This document shows, one piece after another, positions 7,115 to 17,521 of a DNA stretch of 64,000 nt. Below the pieces are notes generated by a model. The model was not told where the DNA came from and did not search any database. It was given only the letters and a program-made list of their open reading frames with translations. The number at the start of each line of letters is the position of its first letter. Within the stretch, counting starts at the first letter, position 1. The DNA is from MGBC114079 sp964531385 (GTDB lineage: Bacteria > Bacillota > Clostridia > Lachnospirales > CAG-274): positions 82,265 to 146,264 of the forward strand of contig CAZHGC010000003.1 of assembly GCA_964531385.1 (NCBI GenBank), given 5' to 3'. A program made the translations under genes and the position numbers.

Positions 7115-10100
7115 ATGAAAACTTTTACGGCAAAGCTTTTGAGCTTTATTTTTCTGATAAACACACTGTTTATCGGGGTTTCTTTTCAAACTGTTTTTGG
7201 GGCGGAAGCCTTTAAGTTTGAATGGAACAAAGAAAGCATTTTGGACGACAAGCTTAATATTGTTGAAAAAGGCAAAAAATTTGACAATGTTTTCTTGTGG
7301 TGGGACTTTGGAAAGAGAAACGGGAGCAATTTTGACAAAGGCTTATATACTTTAAGCTATAATATTCAAGATGGCAAACGCATTGATTTTACTGTTGACA
7401 AAAACGGAAGCACAGCAAAGGTTAAATATAAAGTTTGGGATTATAATTCAAACGCTTATATTCCGATTGAAGATACTCTTTTCCAAGTTTACAACGACAC
7501 TCAGGGAGTTTATATCCCTCCTACCTCGACAACTTTTCCGAATGTTTCGGAAAGCTTTGGTGTTGAGTATGGAACTGACGGAAAGCCAACAGAGGCAAGT
7601 TTTAACATTACTCAAAGCAGTGGATTTGCTTTTAAATATGACAACAAAACCGTTAAGTTTCAATGGGTTAAGGGAACGGGAAATGATGTTTTCTATTTTG
7701 TGACCGACGGGGTTACACAGGGAAATGTTATTGATTTTGACCTTACTCTTTCAATTTTGGGAGAATCTGATATAACAGAAAGTCTTCAAGTTTTTACGGG
7801 AGTTAATGCAAATTCTTTTTCTTCAACTCCTTATGCCAACGACAGAAAATTTGAAATTGACCATACAACAAGACCTCACGCTGATGATGACCCAGCAACA
7901 AAGCCTGAAATTGTTCTTGAAATCGATGCACCGAAAGTTTGGAACGAGACTTCAAAGAAATATGTTTTTCCAACTTCAACATCGGCAGCCGATAAAACTT
8001 CTCTTATTATCGATTTGAGCAACAGTGACGATAAAAAGAAAATTCAAGTTAACATTGACAATATCTATGCAGGGGATATTAACAGCGTTACAACTTTTTC
8101 GACTTCCGGCGGGGGAACTGTTACTTCGCAAAGAAGTTCTGACGGAAAGAAAATTTCCATTGATATTAAAAATCTTGAACCGGGAGTTATTTACAATCCT
8201 GTTGAGATTTCTCTTTATAAACCTAATAATTCGGATTTCCTTGCAGATTCGACAACTCTTGAACATGGTGTTGTTTATACATATCCGAAATTTACTGTTG
8301 AGGCTATGTCGGCAGAGCAATTTTATCTTAAAATTCAGCCTTATGAGGGTTATAAGGGTTATTACATAGTTAAATCGGGAGCAACAGCAGCAACAGTTAG
8401 CCAATGGGCTCAGGTTGAGGATTCTAAGGGCGGAACAGAGCCTATTTATGTTCCTGTTAATATTAATGCTATTAATCAGCAGACTCAATTTTTCCAAGTT
8501 GATTTTGTTTTTACTCCGCCTGATGCTACACCGGGAACAAGCCAGATTACTCTTTCTTCACAGATGCTTAAATTTAAGCCGGACGATTCTGACGTTGTTG
8601 TTGGAACGCCTAACGGATTTGAAGCAATTTCTGCTGAAGTTGTTCCTGCTTTGGAAGGTGCAACAACTGAAAATCAACTCCTTTTGACAGCCAGATTTGA
8701 TATGGCATATACAGAAGTTTTGAAAAATCTTCTTAAACGAAACAGCGGTTCACTTGACCTTTTCTATGAATTTAACAGAGGCGAGGTTCCTTATGACGAA
8801 AACGAAAAAATGTATTCAAAGATTAAACTTCACATTACATTAAACGGTGATGAAATTAATATTGACGCTTCCAAAATTGAGGGTGATGCGGAAATTGAAG
8901 AATTTTCTTTTGATACATATGAAGTTTTGATTGGAACGGCAAGATACACAGTTGTTAGACCGAAGGTTACTTTTAGGCTTCCGACAGCTCCGAAAGCTGA
9001 TAAAAATCAATATTTCCTTTATCCAAACGTTTATTTCTTGAATGTTGGCGGATATTATAACGACGGAACAACTGTTGTTAAAATTCCTGATTCACTTTAT
9101 GACGATATAACTTTGGACGATGTTGTTGATTATGATGTTCCTCAGCCACAGAACGTTAAAGTTATTACTTTTGGCGAAAAGCAGATTGGAAAAACCAATT
9201 TTACTGTTGATTGGGATACATTTGATGTTAATGACCAAAGCAGTATGATGTATAAATATATTGAAAAGATGCTTAAATCAAGAAATTATACGGTTGGCGA
9301 TGAATCGGTTAAATTTAACGCATACATTGCCCAGAAAAAGAGTCTTCTTGATGATGTTATTTCTTTTGACGAAAAGAGAGACGAAACACCCGATAATATT
9401 TTAAAACTTATTAAAGAACACGATTTTGAAAACAAAACCGCTGTTTCGGGGCTTGATGTTTCAACTGCGAAAGATTCTGAAGGAACTGTTTTGAAAGAAG
9501 ATTTGAGAAACGGCAAAATTGTTAAAGTTTCAAATATTATGCACGACAAAGTAGCCGAAACTCAAAGTTTTACTTTAAACGGACTTGACAAAAATCAAGA
9601 TTATTACATTATTTTTGAAACTGTTGTTATTCCTTATGATTCGACAAATTCAAAATATTTGGACGCTGAAATTGATTTCTCGAATTATTCTGCAATTGTT
9701 ACGGCAACAACATTGCCTGATGAAGATATTCCGGGACCGGAAGACAATTATCCTCAAGCTCCCGAGAATTTTACAAAAGACGAAATTACATTAAATAGCG
9801 TTAAACTTATTTGGGACAAAGTTATCGATACTTTTAAAGATACAAATTCCAACAGTTCTGTTGAATATCAATTTATCAGAATTAACGGAGAGCAAATGGA
9901 CGAAACTGTTCGTGCAAGTCGAAAAGACTATGCGGAAACTTGGGAAAAAGTTAAAGGCGATGTTAATATTGCGGGTTGGCAAACAAGCGGAGACAATATT
10001 TTTGAATTTGACGGAACGACATTTTCGCAAACTCCTTCGGAAGCAACAAGACTTGCTTATGACAACAGCGATGCTGTTTTAAATTCGCTTTATGACAAAA

Positions 10101-11950
10101 CTTTGAGCCCTAATCAGCTTTATTTCTATTATTTGAGAACTGTCAGAGTTGTTGACGGAAAAGCGGTTTCTTATTCTGTTTGGGTTCCTCTTTCTGTTAC
10201 AACAACGCCGGTTGAAAATCCTTTTGACCTTAAGATTGAAAGAAAGATTAAGCACGACGAGGAATATCAGATGGTTGTTAGCTTTAACACACCGTCTTTG
10301 GACACGTCTCTTTTGGGCAAGGAATATGATATTCAATATTCTGTTAAAGAGGACAACGGATTGTGGGGCGAGCCTGTTACGATGAACGCTTCCTCGCTTG
10401 CTTCAAGCTGTACTCAAAATGAAGACGGAACGTTGCATTTTGTTTACACTATTGGCGGGCTTAAACAAGGAACTCTTTACAGCTTTAAAGTTCGTCTTTT
10501 AAACACAACTCTTAACGAAGCTTCGGTTTATTCAAACATTGTTTCTATGAGAACGGAAGTTGACCAAGAGGACGAGGATAAAAAGCAAGAAATTGAAGGT
10601 TGGCTTGACAGATATAGAGAATTGCTTGAAGAAATTCTTGACGACCCGTATTGGATTCTTGAAGACACAACAGCAAACACAGTTGTTTATTACAGACCTC
10701 AACATTTCCAAAATGTTATAAACGAAGCTCCGACGGGCGTTATTGACCTTGCTGTTGGCGAAGAGGGTGCAAAGAAGATTTATTATATCCCTGCAACAGC
10801 GATTAAACAGGCTTTTGATGCAAACAAAGGTTTTAAGGTTAGCTGGAAGGGCAGTGATGTTATTATTGGAGCAAGAGCTATTGACCCTTCGTTGAACCAA
10901 GCTATTAGAAGCGTTCTTGACAGAATTGATTATAATCACGTTGACGATTATTTTGTTAAAATCAGTGCATATTTTAATCCTGTTTCATACACTGTTGACG
11001 GAGTTGACCCATTGAGCCCGATTATTGATGTTCAAGTTGATGCGGTTGGTGTTGATGAGGATATTCAAGGTTGGGACGACAACAGAGTTGATGACATTAT
11101 GGATTGGATTGCTGACCAAATTGAAGACGATTATGACGATGTTGTTGATGAAATTGACGATTCTGACAAGGACGAAGATATGGTTAAATATATTAAAGAC
11201 CTTGTTCAAGATTTTAATGATGATATGTATGAAGAATTCCTTGACGACCTTGATGATATTGTTGACAGAACTTATGCAACGGAAGAACTTGAATCGAATA
11301 TTATAATTGCTCATACGGCGAATGCAAATGTTAATGTTTCGGGACGCAGACAGCTTAACGGCGTTTGGACAGGTGTTTCTGTTTCGGACTATATGGGCAA
11401 AAAAGCGATTTATACAAAAAATCCGGGCACATATGTGTTTATTGGAAAAGCTATTATTATTCCGGGAATTTCCGAACTTCCGAACGGAACTCTTATTACA
11501 AACATTGTTGCAAAATATGGTCTTGAAGACTTCCTTGGAAAGGGAACATCTTTAAACATTAGTTCTCCTTTGACAAGAAGTGCGGCTCTTGGCTGTTCGG
11601 CAAGGCTTTCAGGTGCAGGAAAAACTGATGAGCCTATTGCATTTTTTACATCAAAGGGCACAAATCTTCTTGTTAAAAACAAACAAGGAAACGCGACAAA
11701 TCAAGAAGCGGTTTATCTTGCTATGATGATTTATCAAACAAGAAAGAACGTTAAAATTGATACAATTCAAATTAGAAATTTTGCGGCAACAAGCACTATA
11801 AGCGGAATTTCACCTGTTTACAAAAAGAGTATTCAGGCGGCGTTTGAAACAGGAGTTTATACAAATTCGGGTATGAACCCCAACGGCAATATGACTATAA
11901 AGGACTTTTTACAGATGCTTGCAAACTTATCTGCAAAAGCGAACCTTTAA
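7115..11950 (+). CDS. Giant secreted protein with fibronectin type III-like domains and an SLH-like C-terminus
   Basis: 1611-residue exported protein. The ATG at 7115 has GCAGGAGG ahead of it. The N-terminus is a signal peptide (KT..K, hydrophobic core LLSFIFLINTLFIGV, probable cut after VFGA). After a long unrecognised beta-rich region, three stretches look like fibronectin type III domains, about residues 678-874, 880-1035 and 1037-1150; they show alternating W/Y and the phrases LYSFKVRL and NQLYFYYLRT. Residues about 1318-1385 are extremely acidic (many DD and DE pairs), possibly cation-binding. The last 45 residues (SPVYKKSIQAAFETGVY..., TIKDFLQMLANL) resemble a degenerate S-layer-homology module, suggesting wall attachment. 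No catalytic motif was found. It is paired with the next gene 19 bases downstream. Function unknown; a surface-layer or adhesin role is inferred. Confidence 0.85.
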   Translation: MKTFTAKLLSFIFLINTLFIGVSFQTVFGAEAFKFEWNKESILDDKLNIVEKGKKFDNVFLWWDFGKRNGSNFDKGLYTLSYNIQDGKRIDFTVDKNGSTAKVKYKVWDYNSNAYIPIEDTLFQVYNDTQGVYIPPTSTTFPNVSESFGVEYGTDGKPTEASFNITQSSGFAFKYDNKTVKFQWVKGTGNDVFYFVTDGVTQGNVIDFDLTLSILGESDITESLQVFTGVNANSFSSTPYANDRKFEIDHTTRPHADDDPATKPEIVLEIDAPKVWNETSKKYVFPTSTSAADKTSLIIDLSNSDDKKKIQVNIDNIYAGDINSVTTFSTSGGGTVTSQRSSDGKKISIDIKNLEPGVIYNPVEISLYKPNNSDFLADSTTLEHGVVYTYPKFTVEAMSAEQFYLKIQPYEGYKGYYIVKSGATAATVSQWAQVEDSKGGTEPIYVPVNINAINQQTQFFQVDFVFTPPDATPGTSQITLSSQMLKFKPDDSDVVVGTPNGFEAISAEVVPALEGATTENQLLLTARFDMAYTEVLKNLLKRNSGSLDLFYEFNRGEVPYDENEKMYSKIKLHITLNGDEINIDASKIEGDAEIEEFSFDTYEVLIGTARYTVVRPKVTFRLPTAPKADKNQYFLYPNVYFLNVGGYYNDGTTVVKIPDSLYDDITLDDVVDYDVPQPQNVKVITFGEKQIGKTNFTVDWDTFDVNDQSSMMYKYIEKMLKSRNYTVGDESVKFNAYIAQKKSLLDDVISFDEKRDETPDNILKLIKEHDFENKTAVSGLDVSTAKDSEGTVLKEDLRNGKIVKVSNIMHDKVAETQSFTLNGLDKNQDYYIIFETVVIPYDSTNSKYLDAEIDFSNYSAIVTATTLPDEDIPGPEDNYPQAPENFTKDEITLNSVKLIWDKVIDTFKDTNSNSSVEYQFIRINGEQMDETVRASRKDYAETWEKVKGDVNIAGWQTSGDNIFEFDGTTFSQTPSEATRLAYDNSDAVLNSLYDKTLSPNQLYFYYLRTVRVVDGKAVSYSVWVPLSVTTTPVENPFDLKIERKIKHDEEYQMVVSFNTPSLDTSLLGKEYDIQYSVKEDNGLWGEPVTMNASSLASSCTQNEDGTLHFVYTIGGLKQGTLYSFKVRLLNTTLNEASVYSNIVSMRTEVDQEDEDKKQEIEGWLDRYRELLEEILDDPYWILEDTTANTVVYYRPQHFQNVINEAPTGVIDLAVGEEGAKKIYYIPATAIKQAFDANKGFKVSWKGSDVIIGARAIDPSLNQAIRSVLDRIDYNHVDDYFVKISAYFNPVSYTVDGVDPLSPIIDVQVDAVGVDEDIQGWDDNRVDDIMDWIADQIEDDYDDVVDEIDDSDKDEDMVKYIKDLVQDFNDDMYEEFLDDLDDIVDRTYATEELESNIIIAHTANANVNVSGRRQLNGVWTGVSVSDYMGKKAIYTKNPGTYVFIGKAIIIPGISELPNGTLITNIVAKYGLEDFLGKGTSLNISSPLTRSAALGCSARLSGAGKTDEPIAFFTSKGTNLLVKNKQGNATNQEAVYLAMMIYQTRKNVKIDTIQIRNFAATSTISGISPVYKKSIQAAFETGVYTNSGMNPNGNMTIKDFLQMLANLSAKANL

Positions 11951-11969
11951 TTGAGGGGGAATTTTTAAA

Positions 11970-14900
11970 ATGAATAAAAAATTTTTTAGACGATTTACAG
12001 CTTCTTTACTTTCTTTTATTCTCTCTTTATCTTGCATTACATTTAATTTTGAAAGTGTTTTTGCTAATCGTCAGAGCAATGTTAGAGATGTTGTTATTAG
12101 AGCAATGCCCCCAACGGGCATTGCCAGCAACATTAACTTTTCTTGGACAAATCCGACTTGGTCGGACGTTAATGATGCGGCTGCCGAGGACGGAGACGTT
12201 ATGCACACGCCTGACGGCTTTCGTGTTATGGAAAGAAATGTTACTGCGGGAGAAAGCAAATATACAAATGTTTCGGGCGATTTGACAGGAAACCCTGCTC
12301 TTACAACAGCAACCGTTTCGAGACCGCTTACAACAGGAAGTCTTTATTCTTACAGAATTATGCCTTTCCACAGACACAGATATTTACAAAATGACGGAAG
12401 CTATGTTACATCTGATGCACCTTCGGATTCAACGGCTGTTGAAGATGTTTTGTTTATGACAGACCTTGAGGTTTCCGCAAGCGGTTCGGGAAATACTCTT
12501 ACTGTTACTTGGGATAATCCTATGTATAGCGGTAAAAATATTTTCTCCGGTTATAGAATTTATTATCAAAGAGGCGGAGAAACAGTTACTTCATTTAATA
12601 ATTTTAAAGATGTAAGCATTGATAATTCGGAACTTATTAAACTTATTGATGACAAGAGAACAGGTGTTTCAAGGCTTCAATATTCAATTTATGACACCTC
12701 TTTATCTCAAGGTGAAGTTTATGCGGTTAAAGTTGAGCCGTTATATTCCGGTTCGGAAATTAGGAAGCTTACAAATTTGAGCTATGCAAACATTGATATT
12801 GGCGGAACGATTTATAAAATGGCGTTTAATTCTTACAACACAAACGAATATAGAACAAACAACGCTTATATTTCAATTCCTCTTGAAATTCTTGAAAATG
12901 GAAAAGATTATTTGAACTTACATTGGTGGGGGCTTTCAAACACAATTGGAAACATTCAGCGAATTGAAGTTTTTAAAGGTCCTGCCGAAAACGATATTGG
13001 TGTTAAAATTGGAACAATTTATTCACCTCAAGCTATTTATGTTAATTATTGGCAAATTGACAGACCGACCGAAACAACATATTATCAATTGAAGGTCTTT
13101 GTTGAGGATATGGACGTTCCATTAACTTCGGAAATTGCTCTTTATGACCCAAGCCAAGTTAACATTACTCCGAACAAGCCTAAAATTTATGTTGATGTTA
13201 ACAAAACAGCAACTCAAAATACTCTTGATGTTTATTGGTCGGTATTTTTGAGATATCCTTACAATGAAAATGAACAGGAATTTGTTCAAGATGACGGTAT
13301 GTATATTGATACAAACGTTAAATATGATTTATGGGTTTCTGACAGTCTTGAAAACATTCAAAATCCGGGATTGCCGAAAACTCTTGACGGCGTTACACCG
13401 GCACAGCTTAAACAAACAGAAATTGAGGAAACGGAAAATCCTGTTTATTATAATCCGATTACTACTTATACAACTGAAGAAAACGGTGCTTTTGTTTCGA
13501 AACCTATTGTTCAGAACAAAGTTTATTATATAAAACTTGTTGTTTCGAAACCTGTTGCAATTGGCAACGACCTTGTTGCTGACCCGGCTTATGCTTCTGA
13601 ATATTTCCCTGCAAAGGGTGGTATTTCAACGCCTCAATCACTTGGAAAGCCTCCTCTTAAAATTAGAGAAGACGAAAACGGCAACGAAATGGTTACAAAC
13701 AATTCGGTTGAAGTTGAATGGAGAACGAAGTGGTTTGAAGTTTATGACAGCAACACTGATTCTTGGTATTCGAAAGCATCTGTTGACAATTCGGAAGTTC
13801 ATTTCGGCGATGATGCAACAACAGGCGGAGCAATTGACTTTGTTGGTGTTGCAAGCGAAGAAAAGGTTAAAGAACTTTTTCAAAAAGCCGGTCTTTCGGA
13901 AGACGGAGTTAATTTACTTCCTGTTAGAGAAGTTGATTTGACAGACTCTGATATTAAATATCAAATGCTTTATATCCCCTATGAAGACATTACAGAAAAA
14001 GAGGGCGGTTATGAAGCTTATCTTGAAAAAATTATGACAGATGAAAATGCGGGTTGGACAGACATTTCTCCAACATTCTCTTCTGATATTACAGCGTCAT
14101 ATAATATTGCAGAACTTGAAAAAAACACAACTTATGCAATTATTATAAGACCGTACAGACTTCTTGAAGACGGACAAAAAGATGCTTATCCTACATATAT
14201 TATGGGAACAACTTTGCCGGATTCGCCAAATCTTGATATAACACCGACTGTTCCTGTTCTTGAGGAAGATGCTCACGATGATATGTCTATCACTGTTAAA
14301 TGGCAAGAGCATATGAATAGCCTTGAATATGAACTTGCTTATTCGACAAATCTTCTTGAGGACCCTGCTTCTGGAACTGTTATTGATATGGCAGAAATTC
14401 TTGAAAACGGCGACCACATTACAGAAGAAGAAGTTAAACGAATTTATTACAAAATTAATGGGCTTATGCCTGAAACGGGATATTATATTTGGCTTCGTGC
14501 AAACGCACCTAACGGCGAAAACGGAACTGCAACTTATTCATCTTGGTCGAGCCCGATTTATGTTGTTACTTCAGAACTTGGCAAACCAGACGTTCCGAGC
14601 GGACTTGGTCTTGTTTCCAAAAATAGTTTGGGAATTTACAACAACACAAATTCAACCGACCTTAAACAAAGAGGCGAAGATTATCTTATTCTTGAATGGT
14701 ATAGAAACGAAGACGATATTGGCGAATATCCGGCAGTTCCGGCGGGCGGAGATTCATATGAAGTTTTAGTTGATGAACATATTAAAGATACTATTGTTAC
14801 AAAGCTTAACAAGCTTACAGCAAACAAATCATATTATGCTCGTGTTAAGGCAAGGTGCACTGTTAGCGTTGCAACAGACGGAACAAGGGAAAAGGCATTT

Positions 14901-16262
14901 ACATATATTCTTCAATTTTCAGATAATGAAGATTTTAAAGATGCTTTGACAATTGTTATTCCTGAGGGTGAAGCAGAAATTAAAGAGTCAACTTTTACAA
15001 AAGAGTCGGATTGGAGCAGAGTTGTTAGATTTTCAACAGGAAAAACCGACGATGAGTATGATGGAGACATAATTGATTCGCATTATCCTTTGCCTGATGA
15101 TGATTTTGAATATATTTATGACGGTTTTACAAATACTTTGACTTATCGTTTCCGTTCGAACAAAGAAGACGAAGACGGTCTTGACGATAACTTTGTTGAC
15201 CAAAGATTTATTTCAACTTTACTTAAAAAGAAAGTTTACAAATTTGATGTTGATTTAACTTATTACAACAATTATCAAATTAATAACAGAGTTATTGAAA
15301 TTCCATATTCAATTATGGAAGCTTTGGGAGAACACAAAATTACTCTTTATTTTAAAGCAGATAATGTTACTTACGGATTTTCTCCGGATTTTGTTAGAAC
15401 AAACGAAATTAACAATCTTGCCGGTTATGGAATGGGTGCAACGGTTAAAATAACCGCAACTTCAAATCCTTCAGATGCTCCTATTCTTGGTTATGGGCAA
15501 ACATATATTTCCCCGACTTCAAAGCTTTCGGTTGATATTGTTACGCCTTCAAGAACTGTTAATTTGAAACAATTTTATAAAGATGTTACGGTTGCAATTA
15601 AGCTTAATGACAGGTATACTTCTCAGGAGACAAACGTTGGAGCATATTATGACACAGATTTGACAACTGATTGGCAGAGATATAACAGCGTTTATAACGA
15701 AGCTATCGGTTCATTTATTGGAACAACAAAAGTTCCTGCAATTTTTTCGGCTATCAGAAAAAATTCGCCTTCGATTTCATCGAGCGACGGAAATGTTATT
15801 AATTCGGTTGTTGGTGTTAACAGCAGAATTGCAATTACTGATTTGCAATATGTTAAACCGAATGCGGTTGTTTCAACTGTTCAATTTAACAACCTTATTG
15901 CGGCTGTTGCAAACGGAAGAAAAGACGTTGCAATTAATGGGGCTTTATCTGATGCGGATTATAACGCACTTTCGAGAAAAGGAATTGTTATTAATTCTGC
16001 AACGGTTTCGAGAGAAGCTGGCGTTAATGCACTTGTTAGACTTTATGAAGTTAAGACAGGCAGACAAGCGTCTTATACACCTTTAAATCTTACACCATAC
16101 AAAGATATTGCAAATGCAACGCCTGCTTACAGAACAGCTTTGCTTAAAGCTGCTGATTTGGGATTTTTTGAGGCAAGCAACGGTGCAAGACCTAAAGACA
16201 CAATGAGTCTTGCAGAGCTTCTTTATATGGTTGACATTATTATTAGAGACAGCAATATGTGA
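11970..16262 (+). CDS. Second giant secreted fibronectin type III-like protein, tandem partner
   Basis: 1430-residue exported protein with the same plan as its neighbour. The signal peptide is KKFFRRFTASLLSFILSL with a probable cut after VFA near residue 33. Repeated fibronectin type III-like units follow (about residues 38-165, 165-270 and 870-970, with others likely between), marked by recurring phrases such as LYSYRIMPF, YYARVKAR and TGYYIWLRA. The end (PYKDIANATPAYRTALLKAADLGFF then SLAELLYMVDIIIRD) resembles an S-layer-homology repeat. The ATG at 11970 follows GAGGGGGA. With only 19 bases between the genes, both should be on one mRNA. No enzyme motif was seen. The two proteins are not close copies, so an old duplication or two subunits of one surface structure is likely. 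Confidence 0.85.
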   Translation: MNKKFFRRFTASLLSFILSLSCITFNFESVFANRQSNVRDVVIRAMPPTGIASNINFSWTNPTWSDVNDAAAEDGDVMHTPDGFRVMERNVTAGESKYTNVSGDLTGNPALTTATVSRPLTTGSLYSYRIMPFHRHRYLQNDGSYVTSDAPSDSTAVEDVLFMTDLEVSASGSGNTLTVTWDNPMYSGKNIFSGYRIYYQRGGETVTSFNNFKDVSIDNSELIKLIDDKRTGVSRLQYSIYDTSLSQGEVYAVKVEPLYSGSEIRKLTNLSYANIDIGGTIYKMAFNSYNTNEYRTNNAYISIPLEILENGKDYLNLHWWGLSNTIGNIQRIEVFKGPAENDIGVKIGTIYSPQAIYVNYWQIDRPTETTYYQLKVFVEDMDVPLTSEIALYDPSQVNITPNKPKIYVDVNKTATQNTLDVYWSVFLRYPYNENEQEFVQDDGMYIDTNVKYDLWVSDSLENIQNPGLPKTLDGVTPAQLKQTEIEETENPVYYNPITTYTTEENGAFVSKPIVQNKVYYIKLVVSKPVAIGNDLVADPAYASEYFPAKGGISTPQSLGKPPLKIREDENGNEMVTNNSVEVEWRTKWFEVYDSNTDSWYSKASVDNSEVHFGDDATTGGAIDFVGVASEEKVKELFQKAGLSEDGVNLLPVREVDLTDSDIKYQMLYIPYEDITEKEGGYEAYLEKIMTDENAGWTDISPTFSSDITASYNIAELEKNTTYAIIIRPYRLLEDGQKDAYPTYIMGTTLPDSPNLDITPTVPVLEEDAHDDMSITVKWQEHMNSLEYELAYSTNLLEDPASGTVIDMAEILENGDHITEEEVKRIYYKINGLMPETGYYIWLRANAPNGENGTATYSSWSSPIYVVTSELGKPDVPSGLGLVSKNSLGIYNNTNSTDLKQRGEDYLILEWYRNEDDIGEYPAVPAGGDSYEVLVDEHIKDTIVTKLNKLTANKSYYARVKARCTVSVATDGTREKAFTYILQFSDNEDFKDALTIVIPEGEAEIKESTFTKESDWSRVVRFSTGKTDDEYDGDIIDSHYPLPDDDFEYIYDGFTNTLTYRFRSNKEDEDGLDDNFVDQRFISTLLKKKVYKFDVDLTYYNNYQINNRVIEIPYSIMEALGEHKITLYFKADNVTYGFSPDFVRTNEINNLAGYGMGATVKITATSNPSDAPILGYGQTYISPTSKLSVDIVTPSRTVNLKQFYKDVTVAIKLNDRYTSQETNVGAYYDTDLTTDWQRYNSVYNEAIGSFIGTTKVPAIFSAIRKNSPSISSSDGNVINSVVGVNSRIAITDLQYVKPNAVVSTVQFNNLIAAVANGRKDVAINGALSDADYNALSRKGIVINSATVSREAGVNALVRLYEVKTGRQASYTPLNLTPYKDIANATPAYRTALLKAADLGFFEASNGARPKDTMSLAELLYMVDIIIRDSNM

Positions 16263-16302
16263 CAACTGATTTTGTAGTTGGTTTTGGAAAGGTGATTTGA
16301 CT

Positions 16303-17319
16303 ATGATTGATATGAAACAAGCTATTAACAAAGTTGTTAGAAATGAAAATTTGAGTGTTGATGAGGCGAAAGACGTTATGAAGCAACTTCTTGGCGGAGG
16401 CGCAACACAGGCTCAAATTGGAAGCATACTTACAGCACTTAGAATGAAAGGCGAAAACCTTGATGAAATTGTTGGCTGTGCAAGTGTTCTTCAAAGTTTG
16501 GCAGAGCATATGAATCTTGACGGAAATTACATTGATTTTGTTGGAACAGGCGGAGACGGAACAAATACATTTAATATTTCTACGACTTCTGCTTTTGTTG
16601 CGGCGGGTTCAGGTGTTAGGATTGCAAAACACGGAAACAGGGCTATTTCAAGCAGAAGCGGTTCGATTGACGTTTTGGAGGCTCTTGGTGTTAACATTAT
16701 GCTTGAAGCGGAACTTGTTGAAAAATGTTTTAATGAAACAGGAATTGGTTTTATGTTTGCTCAAGTTTTTCACAAAAAGATGAAGAGTGTTGGGCAGGCA
16801 CGAAAAGAGCTTGGAATGAGGTCTATATTCAATATTATTGGGCCTTTGTCAAACCCTTCCGATGCAAAATCTCAGCTTATTGGAGTTTTTAGCCCAGATC
16901 TTACAAAAACTTTTGCACAGGCTATGAAAGTTATGGGCGTTAAACGTGCATTGGTTGTTAACGGCGGAGACGGTATGGACGAGATTACTACAACGGACAA
17001 AACTTTTGTTTCTGAAATTATAGACGGAAAAATTATCAGTTATGAAATTACTCCGGAAGAATTTGGATTTGAAAGAGCCGACAAGGCGGAACTTGTTGGC
17101 GGAAATGCTGATGAAAACGCAAAAATTACAATGGATATTTTGAAAGGAGCAAAAGGTCCGAAAAGGGACATTGTTCTTCTTAATTCGGGTGCGGCAATTT
17201 ATATTTCCGGTGCTACAAAATCCATTAATGAAGGCATTGAAATTGCGAGAGAATCCATTGACAGCGGAAAAGCTTTGAAGAAGCTTCAACAAGTTGTTAA
17301 AGTTACAAATTCTTTATGA
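16303..17319 (+). CDS. trpD: Anthranilate phosphoribosyltransferase-like protein
   Basis: Transfers phosphoribosyl from PRPP to anthranilate in tryptophan synthesis. The 338-residue product has the PRPP-binding loop GTGGDGTNTF (residues 81-90), the anthranilate-site phrase KHGNRAISSRSGS, the segment LGMRSIFNIIGPLSNP, and NGGDGMDEI with the metal-binding Asp-Glu. All key family residues seem present. An upstream in-frame TTG at 16297 is too close to the GGAAAGGTGA site, so ATG 16303 is preferred. It lies 40 bases after the surface-protein pair, without trpE, G, C, F, B or A nearby. It may be an isolated trp gene or a trpD-like paralogue with another substrate. Confidence 0.88.
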   Translation: MIDMKQAINKVVRNENLSVDEAKDVMKQLLGGGATQAQIGSILTALRMKGENLDEIVGCASVLQSLAEHMNLDGNYIDFVGTGGDGTNTFNISTTSAFVAAGSGVRIAKHGNRAISSRSGSIDVLEALGVNIMLEAELVEKCFNETGIGFMFAQVFHKKMKSVGQARKELGMRSIFNIIGPLSNPSDAKSQLIGVFSPDLTKTFAQAMKVMGVKRALVVNGGDGMDEITTTDKTFVSEIIDGKIISYEITPEEFGFERADKAELVGGNADENAKITMDILKGAKGPKRDIVLLNSGAAIYISGATKSINEGIEIARESIDSGKALKKLQQVVKVTNSL

Positions 17320-17367
17320 TTGACTAAGGGAATTTAAAATTTCTTTCTGTTTTCCGTATAAAAAATA

Positions 17368-17420
17368 CAGGTTTAGAGGTCTGGGAAAATTTTTCACACT
17401 TCTAAGCCTGATTTTTTTTT
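17368..17420 (+). terminator. Terminator after trpD
   Basis: Arms 17368-17380 and 17398-17410 form a 13-base-pair stem with two G-U pairs, followed by nine T residues (17412-17420). Confidence 0.8.
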
Positions 17421-17474
17421 GTTCAAAGATTGAACTTTGTAGGTTGTTGTTTTATAAATTTTTGCTAAAAAGGG

Positions 17475-17515
17475 AAAAAGCTGTTTTCAAGGATTGACCT
17501 TGAAAACAGCTTTTT
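17475..17515. terminator. Bidirectional terminator between trpD and gatB
   Basis: A perfect inverted repeat with 18-base arms (17475-17492 and 17498-17515) and a five-base loop. It ends in T on both strands, so it can stop the convergent trpD and gatB transcripts. It lies seven bases from the gatB stop. Confidence 0.9.
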
Positions 17516-17521
17516 ATTATA

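Noticed and set aside
7021..7215. 64-codon frame overlapping the start of the first giant protein
   Set aside because: It has no ribosome binding site and runs out of frame over a clear signal-peptide gene with a strong site.
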